From: Gammaproteobacteria bacterium
Lineage (GTDB): Bacteria > Pseudomonadota > Gammaproteobacteria > Pseudomonadales > Pseudohongiellaceae
Direction of reading: 5' to 3'
Assembly: GCA_029244985.1 (NCBI GenBank)
Contig: JAQWQD010000037.1
Span: 1 to 64,000 of the forward strand
Length of the DNA stretch: 64,000 bases
Shown piece after piece: positions 19,657 through 27,258 of the stretch. A program made the translations under genes and the position numbers. Every line of letters starts with the position of its first letter. Position 1 is the first letter of the stretch. The notes beneath the pieces are model-generated. The model saw only the letters and a program-made list of their open reading frames with translations. It was not told where the DNA came from and searched no databases.

Positions 19657-19663
19657 TAGGTTG

Positions 19664-19691
19664 ATATTAGATTTTATTTCAAAAACGTCAA
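19664..19691 (-). promoter_or_regulatory. Sigma-70-like promoter for the small exported protein and receptor
   Basis: On the minus strand TTGACG (19686-19691), a 16-base spacer and TATA-like TAATAT (19664-19669). It sits between the ArsA-family gene and the small exported gene, so the latter may be transcribed separately. The predicted start of transcription is about at the annotated ATG. Confidence 0.4.
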
Positions 19692-19700
19692 GATTAATTT

Positions 19701-20684
19701 TTACTGAAGTTGCTTTGCAAGTTGCTCCACAGCAACTATACCCACTACGTCATGTGGCTGCAAATATATATCGTGGCGCTCAGATTCAGGCAGCGATTCA
19801 GACAAAGTTTTTAGATGTACCTCTTCTTGAATTCTGCGTTCCTCCATAAAATCGCCACTGTCAGAAGGTGCCCTTTTATTAACGACAAGGCATGAAATCG
19901 ATACATTTGCCTTCATTAATTGATCATGTAGCTCTATCGTCTCGAGAACTGGAAGACGTTCAGCGGCCAAAACGATAATGAAGGAAGTCTCATCCTCATT
20001 GGCTATGCGTTCCCGCAAGTGGGTAAACTTATGCCTGCGCCTAAGCAAGATTTGTCGAATTTTACTCTCCCGCTCTTGCTCTTTACTAGTCGCACCACCT
20101 ATTGTCTTATCTTCCATGGAAGAATCTTGTCCTAACTCACGCACAAACTCAGCGAAACGATCTGCCTTTTCCCTGCGCTTTATTAAACCTTCCGTCCAAG
20201 CTGACATCATTTCAGGCAGGACCATTAACCTTGCAGTATGACCCGAAGGTGCCGTGTCAAACACAATTAAATCATAATCGTCATACCCTTCTTCAATAAC
20301 ATCAGCCATTCGCTCCAACAGGGCGGCTTCATGCATACCAGGCGCATCCCGCGATAGGGCGACGTGTTTATCTACTTCACCATAAAGATTTGGCGGCATC
20401 ATCTTATGTAGCGAGGAAGATATCTCTTTCAAATGCTTTTCTATAGTTTCTCCTGGATCTAATTCTAGAGCATCCAGGCCTGCCGTAATTCGAACAGGTT
20501 GTGAACCAATAGGGCGATCGAATAAATGTCCAAGATTATGAGCAGGATCAGTAGACACCAATAAGACTTTACCGCCAACGTTTGCTCTTGCGATAGCTGT
20601 TGCCGAGGAAATCGTTGTCTTTCCGACACCTCCTTTGCCTCCGAAAAAAAGAATCTTTTTAGACTGTGCGAGATCTAACAACAC
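19701..20684 (-). CDS. ArsA/Get3-family ATPase
   Basis: Soluble deviant-Walker ATPase of the ArsA/GET3/MinD class. The 327 residues are a single ATPase unit with the P-loop GKGGVGKTT (about 16-24), switch I STDPAHNLGHLF and switch II FDTAPSGHTARL. The arsenite-binding cysteines of E. coli ArsA are not seen, and there is no arsB, arsC or arsR nearby, so arsenic export is unlikely. The start overlaps the end of a 90-residue gene by 10 bases, indicating translational coupling. Substrate or client is unknown; a targeting or metallocentre role is speculation. Confidence 0.85.
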   Translation of the reverse strand: MLLDLAQSKKILFFGGKGGVGKTTISSATAIARANVGGKVLLVSTDPAHNLGHLFDRPIGSQPVRITAGLDALELDPGETIEKHLKEISSSLHKMMPPNLYGEVDKHVALSRDAPGMHEAALLERMADVIEEGYDDYDLIVFDTAPSGHTARLMVLPEMMSAWTEGLIKRREKADRFAEFVRELGQDSSMEDKTIGGATSKEQERESKIRQILLRRRHKFTHLRERIANEDETSFIIVLAAERLPVLETIELHDQLMKANVSISCLVVNKRAPSDSGDFMEERRIQEEVHLKTLSESLPESERHDIYLQPHDVVGIVAVEQLAKQLQ

Positions 20685-20947
20685 CCGATATGATCCAATG
20701 GTGAGCGCTCCATACCCATGCGCTTATGCCATTCATGAAACCGATCATAAACAAGAGGAAGCAGCTCAAGAGTATAGTAGGCGGCAGGATTAGGCAGCCC
20801 CATGCTTTCAGCAAATACTAACAACATAAATAAGTCATCTTCATCCCGCTGGGCACGCGCAAAGGATCGACGATACGGTGTTACATAGTATTCGTAGAGG
20901 CCTTTCTCGATGCGTTTCAGCAAAGATTCTTTTTGTTTCTTCGTCAT
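20675..20947 (-). CDS. Small protein ending Cys-Cys (cory-CC-star-like)
   Basis: 90 residues, predicted soluble and helical, with a basic N-terminus (MTKKQKESLLKRIEKGLYEYYVTPYRR split by a turn), the central RDEDDLFMLLVFAESMGLPNPA and the C-terminal HIGCC immediately before the stop codon. I recall a family called cory-CC-star proteins, small and ending in Cys-Cys, found beside ArsA-type ATPases; this fits by eye but is unverified. The terminal CC could be a thiol or metal handle. It overlaps the ArsA-family gene by 10 bases, so the two are very probably one functional unit. Confidence 0.65.
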   Translation of the reverse strand: MTKKQKESLLKRIEKGLYEYYVTPYRRSFARAQRDEDDLFMLLVFAESMGLPNPAAYYTLELLPLVYDRFHEWHKRMGMERSPLDHIGCC

Positions 20948-21091
20948 GCCTAGTTTTCGCTCGGATAGAACTCAGTTTATCTGCCGTGATTATGCGTGAA
21001 GTACAGGTTTAGATAAAGCAGGGTTACTCCTTCTTTAGCAGTTTCGGAATAGCTTTTGCTTTCGATTCTACTTAAGCGCTTCCCTTAGGTT

Positions 21092-21418
21092 TCATGCTTG
21101 CTTTTTTAGATGCCCGCTCAACTCTGGCTTTTTTGGATCTATAAGCAAAGGGCGGTATATTTCCACACGATCCAGATCTTGCAAAAGACACTGATCCGGA
21201 GTGTGTCGTGCTTTCCCATCAAGGGGTTTAGAAAAAATCCCAATCGTATCTTTTTCAAGTTTAATGCCAGGAAATTCATCTAGAATCTTTGAAAGATTAA
21301 TAGCCTCCAAAGCGGTAGTCCCTTGAGGAACTCGAAGTTTAATAACAAGTTACTTTTTCGGCGTGGCGTGAGCCACTTCGACGTTTAAGCTTTGCTGATT
21401 TGCTTCTTCTTGACTCAT
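21092..21418 (-). pseudogene. rnfH: rnfH with an in-frame TAA stop codon
   Basis: RnfH is a small ubiquitin-like-fold protein of unknown precise role, usually encoded after ratA. Reading from the ATG at 21418, which overlaps the ratA stop codon (TGATG), gives 22 codons ending VEVAHATPKK and then TAA at 21350-21352. The same frame continues with LVIKLRVPQGTTALEAI, FPGIKLEKDTIGIFSKPL and RVEIYRPLLIDPKK, all typical RnfH. In relatives the stop position is usually glutamine (EKQ), so CAA to TAA is the simplest explanation. Alternatives are a sequencing error, read-through, or restart at the TTG at 21310, which would lose the first beta strand. Confidence 0.8.
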
Positions 21419-21849
21419 CATCCATAAACCTGCTTGGCACGAGTCACTAATGAATCAACCAAACTATTTGCAGAAGAGCTAAGAAGTTTCTCTGCAGCAA
21501 AATCAACTAAACCAAAATCAAATTCGAAATCCATTTGCAGCGACACCTTACAAGCGTCTAGAGCCAGCGCCTCAAAAGTCCATTGACAAGTGAAATTCTT
21601 AAAGTTGCCTTCAATCAAACCCATTTCAATAGAGCGCGGACGTTTCAAAATATTTCGCGTGGTGAATTTCTGGTTTATTCCTGCTTTTGCCAAACAGAGT
21701 TGGCCAATCAATTCATTCTCATTTTGGCTGATAACCGTCGCCGACTTACACCCGCGCATAAACTCTGGGTACTTTTCAATGTCATTGATTAAATCGAACA
21801 TCTGCTCTGATGAGAATTGCACAAGAGCACTGCGATGAATGCATGCCAT
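21418..21849 (-). CDS. ratA: RatA/COQ10-like START-domain protein
   Basis: SRPBCC (START-like) protein. E. coli RatA is reported as a ribosome-association toxin, and the same fold in COQ10 binds ubiquinone; which role applies is undecided. The 143 residues cover the family: IHRSALVQFSSEQMFDLINDIEKYPEF at the start (split here at the helix), then SIEMGLIEGNFKNFTCQWTF and a final amphipathic helix LSSSANSLVDSLVTRAKQVYG. It overlaps the rnfH start by one base. The usual ratA-rnfH pair lies near smpB, which is just to the right here. Confidence 0.9.
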   Translation of the reverse strand: MACIHRSALVQFSSEQMFDLINDIEKYPEFMRGCKSATVISQNENELIGQLCLAKAGINQKFTTRNILKRPRSIEMGLIEGNFKNFTCQWTFEALALDACKVSLQMDFEFDFGLVDFAAEKLLSSSANSLVDSLVTRAKQVYG

Positions 21850-21871
21850 AAATTAAAACCAGCGACAAAAA

Positions 21872-23278
21872 CTAGGCGAAATAGATTTGCGCAACAGTAC
21901 TGATGAACACCAACAAAAGAACAACAGGGATTACAGTGCCCAATGAAAAATTGATGTATTTTTCAAGCATCGAGCCATCATAACTTTCATCACCCTTAAC
22001 TAATTCTGATTTCAAACCACTGACCTTCCAGCGATAGGCGCAGAAAATGCAAACTGTAAAACCAACAAAAGGCAATATCGTCTCGTAGAACACATCAGAA
22101 ACCAGATCAAAAAATGACTTAGTCGTGCCCCCGTAGTTGGTGAAATTAGTAAAAAAATCTGAGATGCCTAGAGACATTACAGCGGGGATAGCGAATAGAG
22201 TTAACAAAAATGCTTGCAGCCCGACTGCCTTCTTACGGGACAGTTTCAATTCGTCGATCCAGCACGAGATTGGAATTTCTATAATAGAAACTAGAGAAGT
22301 CAGCGCCGCAAAAAATACCAAAGTAAAGAAAACAATTGCTACAACACTTGCACCGGTATAACCCACCGCGGCTTGCATTGACAAAAATATTTGCGGCAAG
22401 AAGCTAAAGATCAAACCGATACTAGAAGTAGAGAGATCATCGGTATTGGTATTGGGATCAAAAGCGAAAATAGCAGGAAGAATGAGTAAGCCAGCAAAAA
22501 ATGCGATGGATGTATCAGCTATCGCTACCATGCTCGTTGATTGGGCAATATTATCTTCACGACTAAAATAGGAGCCGTAAGTAATCAAGATTCCCATTCC
22601 CAACGAAAGCGAAAAGAAAGCCTGGCTCAGAGCCCCATTAATCACAGAAAGTTCAATCCGACTGAAGTCAGGTACCAAATAATAACGAATACCAATAATT
22701 GCATTATCCAAGGTCAGGACAAACAATGTTAGCACTACCAGCATGGCAGCAAGGGTAGGCATTAATACTCGCGCCAATCTCTCGATGCCCCCTTTAACGC
22801 CACCTAATAAAATAAAAAAAATCAGTATGAGAAGACCAATCAAGTAGCCAAATAAAGAAGGACGTGCGACGATTTCTCCAAATGCTGCCTCGGTAGACAG
22901 CATTGCCAATCCGCCGGTAGCAATTTCTTTTATATAGACAACAAGCCAAACGGTAATAACGGTATAGAAAACTGCAATCATAAAAGGCGTTAGAATTGCC
23001 AACATACCTGCGAGGCGCCACCCCTTATGACCATCTGACAATTGAGAGAATGCTCCTACCGGATTGCGATTAGTCCTCCGGCCCATCGATATCTCGGCCA
23101 TCATTACTGGGTAACAAATAAAGGCAATAAAAAACAAATAAATAATAAGAAAGGCGGCTCCACCGTTTTTCGATGCCATCACTGGAAATGCGACAAGATT
23201 CCCAAGACCTACGGCTGAACCAGCAGCAGCCAGAATAAAACCGATTTTTGAACTAAACTGCCCTCTTTCTCCTGCCAA
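21872..23278 (-). CDS. Sodium-dependent transporter (NSS/SLC6 family)
   Basis: Inner-membrane sodium-coupled symporter of the neurotransmitter:sodium symporter family, probably for an amino acid or similar solute. The 468 residues have about 11-12 membrane spans. The diagnostic first segment is clear: FILAAAGSAVGLGNLVAFP (unwound helix 1, sodium and substrate site), followed by NGGAAFLIIY. SLSLGMGILITYGSYF is the TM6 region. Substrate cannot be read from the sequence. It is divergent from smpB and lies 22 bases before ratA on the same strand. Confidence 0.9.
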   Translation of the reverse strand: MAGERGQFSSKIGFILAAAGSAVGLGNLVAFPVMASKNGGAAFLIIYLFFIAFICYPVMMAEISMGRRTNRNPVGAFSQLSDGHKGWRLAGMLAILTPFMIAVFYTVITVWLVVYIKEIATGGLAMLSTEAAFGEIVARPSLFGYLIGLLILIFFILLGGVKGGIERLARVLMPTLAAMLVVLTLFVLTLDNAIIGIRYYLVPDFSRIELSVINGALSQAFFSLSLGMGILITYGSYFSREDNIAQSTSMVAIADTSIAFFAGLLILPAIFAFDPNTNTDDLSTSSIGLIFSFLPQIFLSMQAAVGYTGASVVAIVFFTLVFFAALTSLVSIIEIPISCWIDELKLSRKKAVGLQAFLLTLFAIPAVMSLGISDFFTNFTNYGGTTKSFFDLVSDVFYETILPFVGFTVCIFCAYRWKVSGLKSELVKGDESYDGSMLEKYINFSLGTVIPVVLLLVFISTVAQIYFA

Positions 23279-23484
23279 CTGCTTTCCCCTCTTCTCTATT
23301 AAAACTTCATTAAGTTCAATAGATTAGCTCATTTTCATTGAATAACGTCAAGGGATTCTATCAGTGCCCCTACTCGCATACAACGACACAAATTTTCATC
23401 AGTCAGCGACTGATTTTGCTACTCAAAAAGGCTTTTTCTTTCCCTTAGCGCGTCATTTTCACTTAAGCGCTATAATCGCTCCCC

Positions 23485-23988
23485 ATGGCCAAACCCAACA
23501 ATACACAGCGAAAACCCAAAGCAGCCAAGTTACCTGACACGACAATCGTAAAGAATAAAAAAATTCGACACGATTTCTTCATAGAAGATACTTTTGAAAC
23601 GGGCATTGTTTTACAGGGGTGGGAAGTAAAAAGTTTGCGTTTGAAGAAAGTGCAGCTGGTGGACAGTTATGTCCTTATCAAAGACGGAGAAGCCTTTTTG
23701 TTGGGATGCAATGTCACACCTTTGGATACAAGAAATACCCACACTGTTGCCGACCCATCACGCACTAAAAAATTACTGCTAAATAAAAGAGAACTGGCGA
23801 AACTCTTCGCTGCAACCCAGCAGAAAGGACATACTTGCGTTTGTACCAAAATGTACTGGAAAGGACACTTGATAAAATGTCAGATCGCATTAGCAAAAGG
23901 TAAACAATCCCACGATAAACGCGCATCTACAAAAGAACGGGAATGGAATATAGATAAACAACGAATCGTGCGTCGTGCCAACAAATAA
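23485..23988 (+). CDS. smpB: SsrA-binding protein SmpB
   Basis: Partner of tmRNA in trans-translation, which rescues stalled ribosomes. The 167-residue product has the OB-fold core ([25 protein letters not shown] split near residue 40), [30 protein letters not shown] and a basic tail [14 protein letters not shown] typical of the family. A TATAAT box lies at 23471-23476, only nine bases before the ATG, and no Shine-Dalgarno is visible, so the message may be nearly leaderless. ssrA lies 0.8 kb downstream. Confidence 0.97.
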   Translation: MAKPNNTQRKPKAAKLPDTTIVKNKKIRHDFFIEDTFETGIVLQGWEVKSLRLKKVQLVDSYVLIKDGEAFLLGCNVTPLDTRNTHTVADPSRTKKLLLNKRELAKLFAATQQKGHTCVCTKMYWKGHLIKCQIALAKGKQSHDKRASTKEREWNIDKQRIVRRANK

Positions 23989-24022
23989 AACTTACAACTA
24001 GAAATCTAATCGAGAACAAATT

Positions 24023-24727
24023 ATGAGCCAACTGGTTACTTACACCTTTGAAAACAACATTTCTCTAATCACTTTGGATGATGGCAAAGCCAATGTCTTT
24101 TCCGTACAAATGTTAAAGGAATTGAACTCAGCATTGGACCAAGCTGAGCAAGCAGGCTCTGCAGTAATTTTAGCCGGCAGGGAAAACATGTTCTCTGGCG
24201 GGTTTGATCTCAGTGTTTTTAAATCTGGCGACAACAAACAGATACTAGAAATGCTTTCTTTAGGTGCCGAACTTTCCCATCGAATGCTCAGTTTTCCTCT
24301 ACCTATTATTACTGCTTGTACTGGCCATGCTGTTGCCATGGGGACATTTATACTTCTATCTACCGATTATCGAATTGGGGCAAAAGGCAATTCTAAATTC
24401 GCCGCCAATGAAGTTGCCATCGGGTTAACAGTACCCCATTTCGCCATTGAGGTAGTGAAGCAGCGCATAATTAACAAACACCGGAACAAAGCAGTTGGCC
24501 TTGCTCATTTCTTCGATGTCGATGAAGCCTTAGAAGCGGGATTTCTGGATCAAGTTGTCGAAGCTGATCAAGTATTGGCAGCAGCGACTTTAAAAGCAAA
24601 GGAAATATTGAAGCTGGATTTAGATGCCCACAAGGCAAGCAAATTGAGGTTAAGGGGGCCAATGCTTTCATCCCTGCGTGAGGCGATAAATATGGATATC
24701 GAAGCTTGGGAAAAACGGCAACTATAA
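24023..24727 (+). CDS. Enoyl-CoA hydratase/isomerase (crotonase) family protein
   Basis: 234-residue crotonase-fold protein. The oxyanion-hole segments are visible as NMFSGGFDLSVF (about 56-67) and CTGHAVAMGTF (about 97-107). The region FAANEVAIGLTVP corresponds to the active-site loop, with a glutamate near residue 136. Members of this family hydrate, isomerise or hydrolyse acyl-CoA thioesters; the substrate here is unknown. It is short for a full enoyl-CoA hydratase (about 260). It lies between smpB and ssrA, 34 bases after smpB, and may be co-transcribed with it. Confidence 0.88.
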   Translation: MSQLVTYTFENNISLITLDDGKANVFSVQMLKELNSALDQAEQAGSAVILAGRENMFSGGFDLSVFKSGDNKQILEMLSLGAELSHRMLSFPLPIITACTGHAVAMGTFILLSTDYRIGAKGNSKFAANEVAIGLTVPHFAIEVVKQRIINKHRNKAVGLAHFFDVDEALEAGFLDQVVEADQVLAAATLKAKEILKLDLDAHKASKLRLRGPMLSSLREAINMDIEAWEKRQL

Positions 24728-24822
24728 ACTATAAGTAGCACCCTACTACCTCATCCAACAGTATTCTAAGTCAAAGCAAGTAAGCCCCTCTTAGCTACTT
24801 ATGTTAAGCTTAACAGTGTATT

Positions 24823-25185
24823 GGGGGTGATTCGGATTCGACGCCGGTATCAAGTCCTGTGGTGCATGTCGAGAGGGTAGTAACTCTCGTAAAACAATTG
24901 CTGCAAACTATTAGTTGCCAACGACGACAACTACGCTCTAGCTGCTTAATATAGCGGGCTAGCGATTGCCACGGGGATGCCCGTAAACCAGTGATTGCAA
25001 TCGTCATATAGAACGGGATCGCAAGTTCGATGTGTCTGGCGTCGAACTGTTAAAACTTACCAGACTCGCCCTAACTCACCCTGCCCGTCGGGTCGAGAAG
25101 GGCTAACTCAATAGACGACGCTAAACATGTAGATCTTTAGGCCGAGAGCTGACGGACGGGGGTTCAAATCCCCCCGCCTCCACCA
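24823..25185 (+). ncRNA. ssrA: Transfer-messenger RNA (tmRNA)
   Basis: One-piece tmRNA of 363 nt. The 5' end GGGGGTGATTCGGATTCGACG pairs in a 7-bp acceptor stem with the 3' end ...CGCCTCC followed by ACCA, and the T-loop GGGTTCAAATCCC is present. The tag reading frame is at 24917-24949 and encodes ANDDNYALAA followed by TAA, the tag I recall for Pseudomonas and relatives. The encoded CCA ends at 25185. It follows smpB by one intervening crotonase gene. Confidence 0.97.
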
Positions 25186-25314
25186 AATTGCTTTTATCCT
25201 TGTCTTTTAAAAAAGAAAATACCTCAGCTTAATCAGATATGAGGACACATAAGTTTGATCAAACACGTTATTCATGGTCTATTGCGGCCTAAAACATAGG
25301 TTACGACACAATAG

Positions 25315-25353
25315 GGTCAGCGTAATACACAATACTCTGTATTTACGCTGACC
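25315..25353. repeat. Long inverted repeat after the TPR gene
   Basis: Arms GGTCAGCGTAATACA and TGTATTTACGCTGACC pair over about 15 bp with one bulge around a short loop. It lies 9 bases beyond the TPR-gene stop codon (minus strand). There is no T run on either strand, so it is not a standard intrinsic terminator. The GGTCAG...CTGACC ends recall REP-type palindromes linked to RAYT transposases, but only one copy is seen here. Confidence 0.55.
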
Positions 25354-25361
25354 TTTGAAAC

Positions 25362-26957
25362 CTACTCTGATCCCCCTGCGTTATCAATCAGGTACGACCG
25401 GGCTTCGGTGATACCTCCGAAGCTTTCACTGCCCGCCCATATATTCACCAACATCTGGTAGTGCTCAGCAGCAAGATCTGTCCGCCCAATTGCGGCTTGC
25501 GCGTTTGCCATTCCCCACAAAGAGCGCGGACGGTTTGGCATACGCTGCAGGGAAATTTCGAACTGCTCTATAGCCTCTTCGTGCCGACCAAGATCCAACA
25601 GCACCTCGCCATACATCTCGTAAAGAGGCTTGATTGGGTTAGCTGAACCACGCGGCGGTGCCATGGGCTCAACGATCTCAACAGCCTGATTAAAGAAACG
25701 GATAGCTACGTCGGGATGATCCATGCTGGCGTGAAGTAGTCCGCTAGCTTGGCTAGCCATGATGGCGGTATAACCTTCTTCTCCCTCATCGACGCGACGC
25801 TTTAACTCCTGCTCTGCGGCTTTTAGTGTCGCTTGATCTTCGAGGTGATACGCAGAGAGCGCCGTCGCTAGGAGCTCATGATCGGGAGAGTCTTTAGTTA
25901 CGTCCTGGATCCTCCACTCTTCAGTATCCACAATGTAGCGATTTTTAGTTAAAGCGACTGTATTATTTGCTCGAGCCGCGCCAGAGGCTCCTCTAGCTCC
26001 CCCTTCAGCGAAACCACCCTGACTAGACATGGTTTCTATGCGGTCTATCCAAAGGCGAGCTTTCTCATAGTCACCCTTCTGCAAGTCGCCATACTGGCCC
26101 CAGTCGAGAGAATGAATTGCATCACCCATGCTTTGACCGGGTCGCCAAAGTTCCCGCGCCGCTTCAAAGGCTGACTGGTTGTTTCCGGATACTAGATCCC
26201 ACATGCCATGTTGTATGAAGATGTGCGTCGGCATATGTCGGGCGTGAGACACCGCGGGCGCGATCTCGGCATAGCGATAGGCAGCTTCAAGTGCTAGTGG
26301 TGCGTGAATTGGGTCGTCAAAAGAGTGAATGGTATAGTGCGCCGCACCCGGATGCATCGGCCTTCTGTTGAATATATCCAATGCGATTGTGCCGGCACGC
26401 ACAGCCAGGCGGTTGTCTAGGTCACCTCCTGAGACTGCACGAGCACTCAATACCGATAGAGCATAGAAAGCGGCAACTTCATCGTCGTCAGAATATTTAT
26501 TATAAAGGCTCTCCATCGCCTCCATATATCCAATCTTACGATCGGCAATCTCTCCCTCGCCCCACAAAATCTCTACAGCGGTGAGAAACCCCTTCTCTCG
26601 ATCAGTTGGCGCCTTTGACAGTCGAATTTCCGAGGTAGGACCAAGGCGCTGAAGCACATTGCGGGGCTCGGTTGCATCCATTCCCGAAAACAAAGGGTGA
26701 TTGTAGGCGAGAGACTCACCCCAGTAGGCCATAGCAAAGTCCGGCGCAATTTCCTGCGCTCTCTGAAACTGTTCCTGCGCTTGCTCCCAGCCAAAACTAT
26801 GCAGGATTGCCACTCCACGCAAAAAATATTGTTGCGCTTCCTCTGACTCAGAGGTTGGAAAATTAATGGCGCCAACGTTATCGAATTGTGCACTGATAGG
26901 CCCGGCTATAAACGCTAAAGTGGCGATCAACACTAATTTTTTTAATCGTTTGTTCAT
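25362..26957 (-). CDS. Exported TPR-repeat protein
   Basis: 531 residues with a signal peptide (MNKRLKKLVLIATLAFIAGPISAQ). Tetratricopeptide-like helices follow through most of the length, clearest at YFLRGVAILHSFGWEQAQEQF near the start and in the C-terminal LLDLGRHEEAIEQFEISLQRMP and AIGRTDLAAEHYQML. The middle part (HPGAAHYTIHSFDDP, SHARHMPTHIF) is conserved in a family of exported TPR proteins I recognise from marine bacteria, function unknown. No enzyme motif is evident. It stands alone on its strand between ssrA and the EF-G gene. Confidence 0.75.
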   Translation of the reverse strand: MNKRLKKLVLIATLAFIAGPISAQFDNVGAINFPTSESEEAQQYFLRGVAILHSFGWEQAQEQFQRAQEIAPDFAMAYWGESLAYNHPLFSGMDATEPRNVLQRLGPTSEIRLSKAPTDREKGFLTAVEILWGEGEIADRKIGYMEAMESLYNKYSDDDEVAAFYALSVLSARAVSGGDLDNRLAVRAGTIALDIFNRRPMHPGAAHYTIHSFDDPIHAPLALEAAYRYAEIAPAVSHARHMPTHIFIQHGMWDLVSGNNQSAFEAARELWRPGQSMGDAIHSLDWGQYGDLQKGDYEKARLWIDRIETMSSQGGFAEGGARGASGAARANNTVALTKNRYIVDTEEWRIQDVTKDSPDHELLATALSAYHLEDQATLKAAEQELKRRVDEGEEGYTAIMASQASGLLHASMDHPDVAIRFFNQAVEIVEPMAPPRGSANPIKPLYEMYGEVLLDLGRHEEAIEQFEISLQRMPNRPRSLWGMANAQAAIGRTDLAAEHYQMLVNIWAGSESFGGITEARSYLIDNAGGSE

Positions 26958-27258
26958 TGATATCCCCTATAAAAACGAAATTCAGTTTTTAAACTTTTTC
27001 AAATTTATTCTAATGCAGCAACTCTTTATACCCAAAAGATACTATAGATGTTTGCTAATGAGGAAGCTACGAGTACGAACTCTCAAAAAGGCTTGATTAC
27101 CTCATTTTCAAAATGCCACTGCCAATAATCCGGCAGCTCTTAAAAGATTCCAACGATTTCCTTTATTTTCCCCTCGCGTTTTTATATGAAACTCTAGTAT
27201 TATTCGGCACCTTTTTTTCCTAACTAACTAACTAGCTAACTAAACTTTGGGCAGCACA
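26958..27258. other. 301-base intergenic region with CTAA tandem repeat
   Basis: Divergent gap between the TPR gene and the EF-G gene. It is AT-rich. At 27220-27244 it has about six tandem copies of CTAA (one unit changed to CTAG), ending just before the EF-G ribosome-binding region. No clear promoter pair was identified and no gene is supported. Confidence 0.5.

Noticed and set aside
19701..20684. Arsenite efflux ATPase ArsA
   Set aside because: No ArsB, ArsC, ArsD or ArsR gene and no arsenite cysteines; a single ATPase unit of the Get3-like kind fits better.
25315..25353. CRISPR repeat or array
   Set aside because: Only a single palindrome; no spaced repeats and no cas genes in the window.
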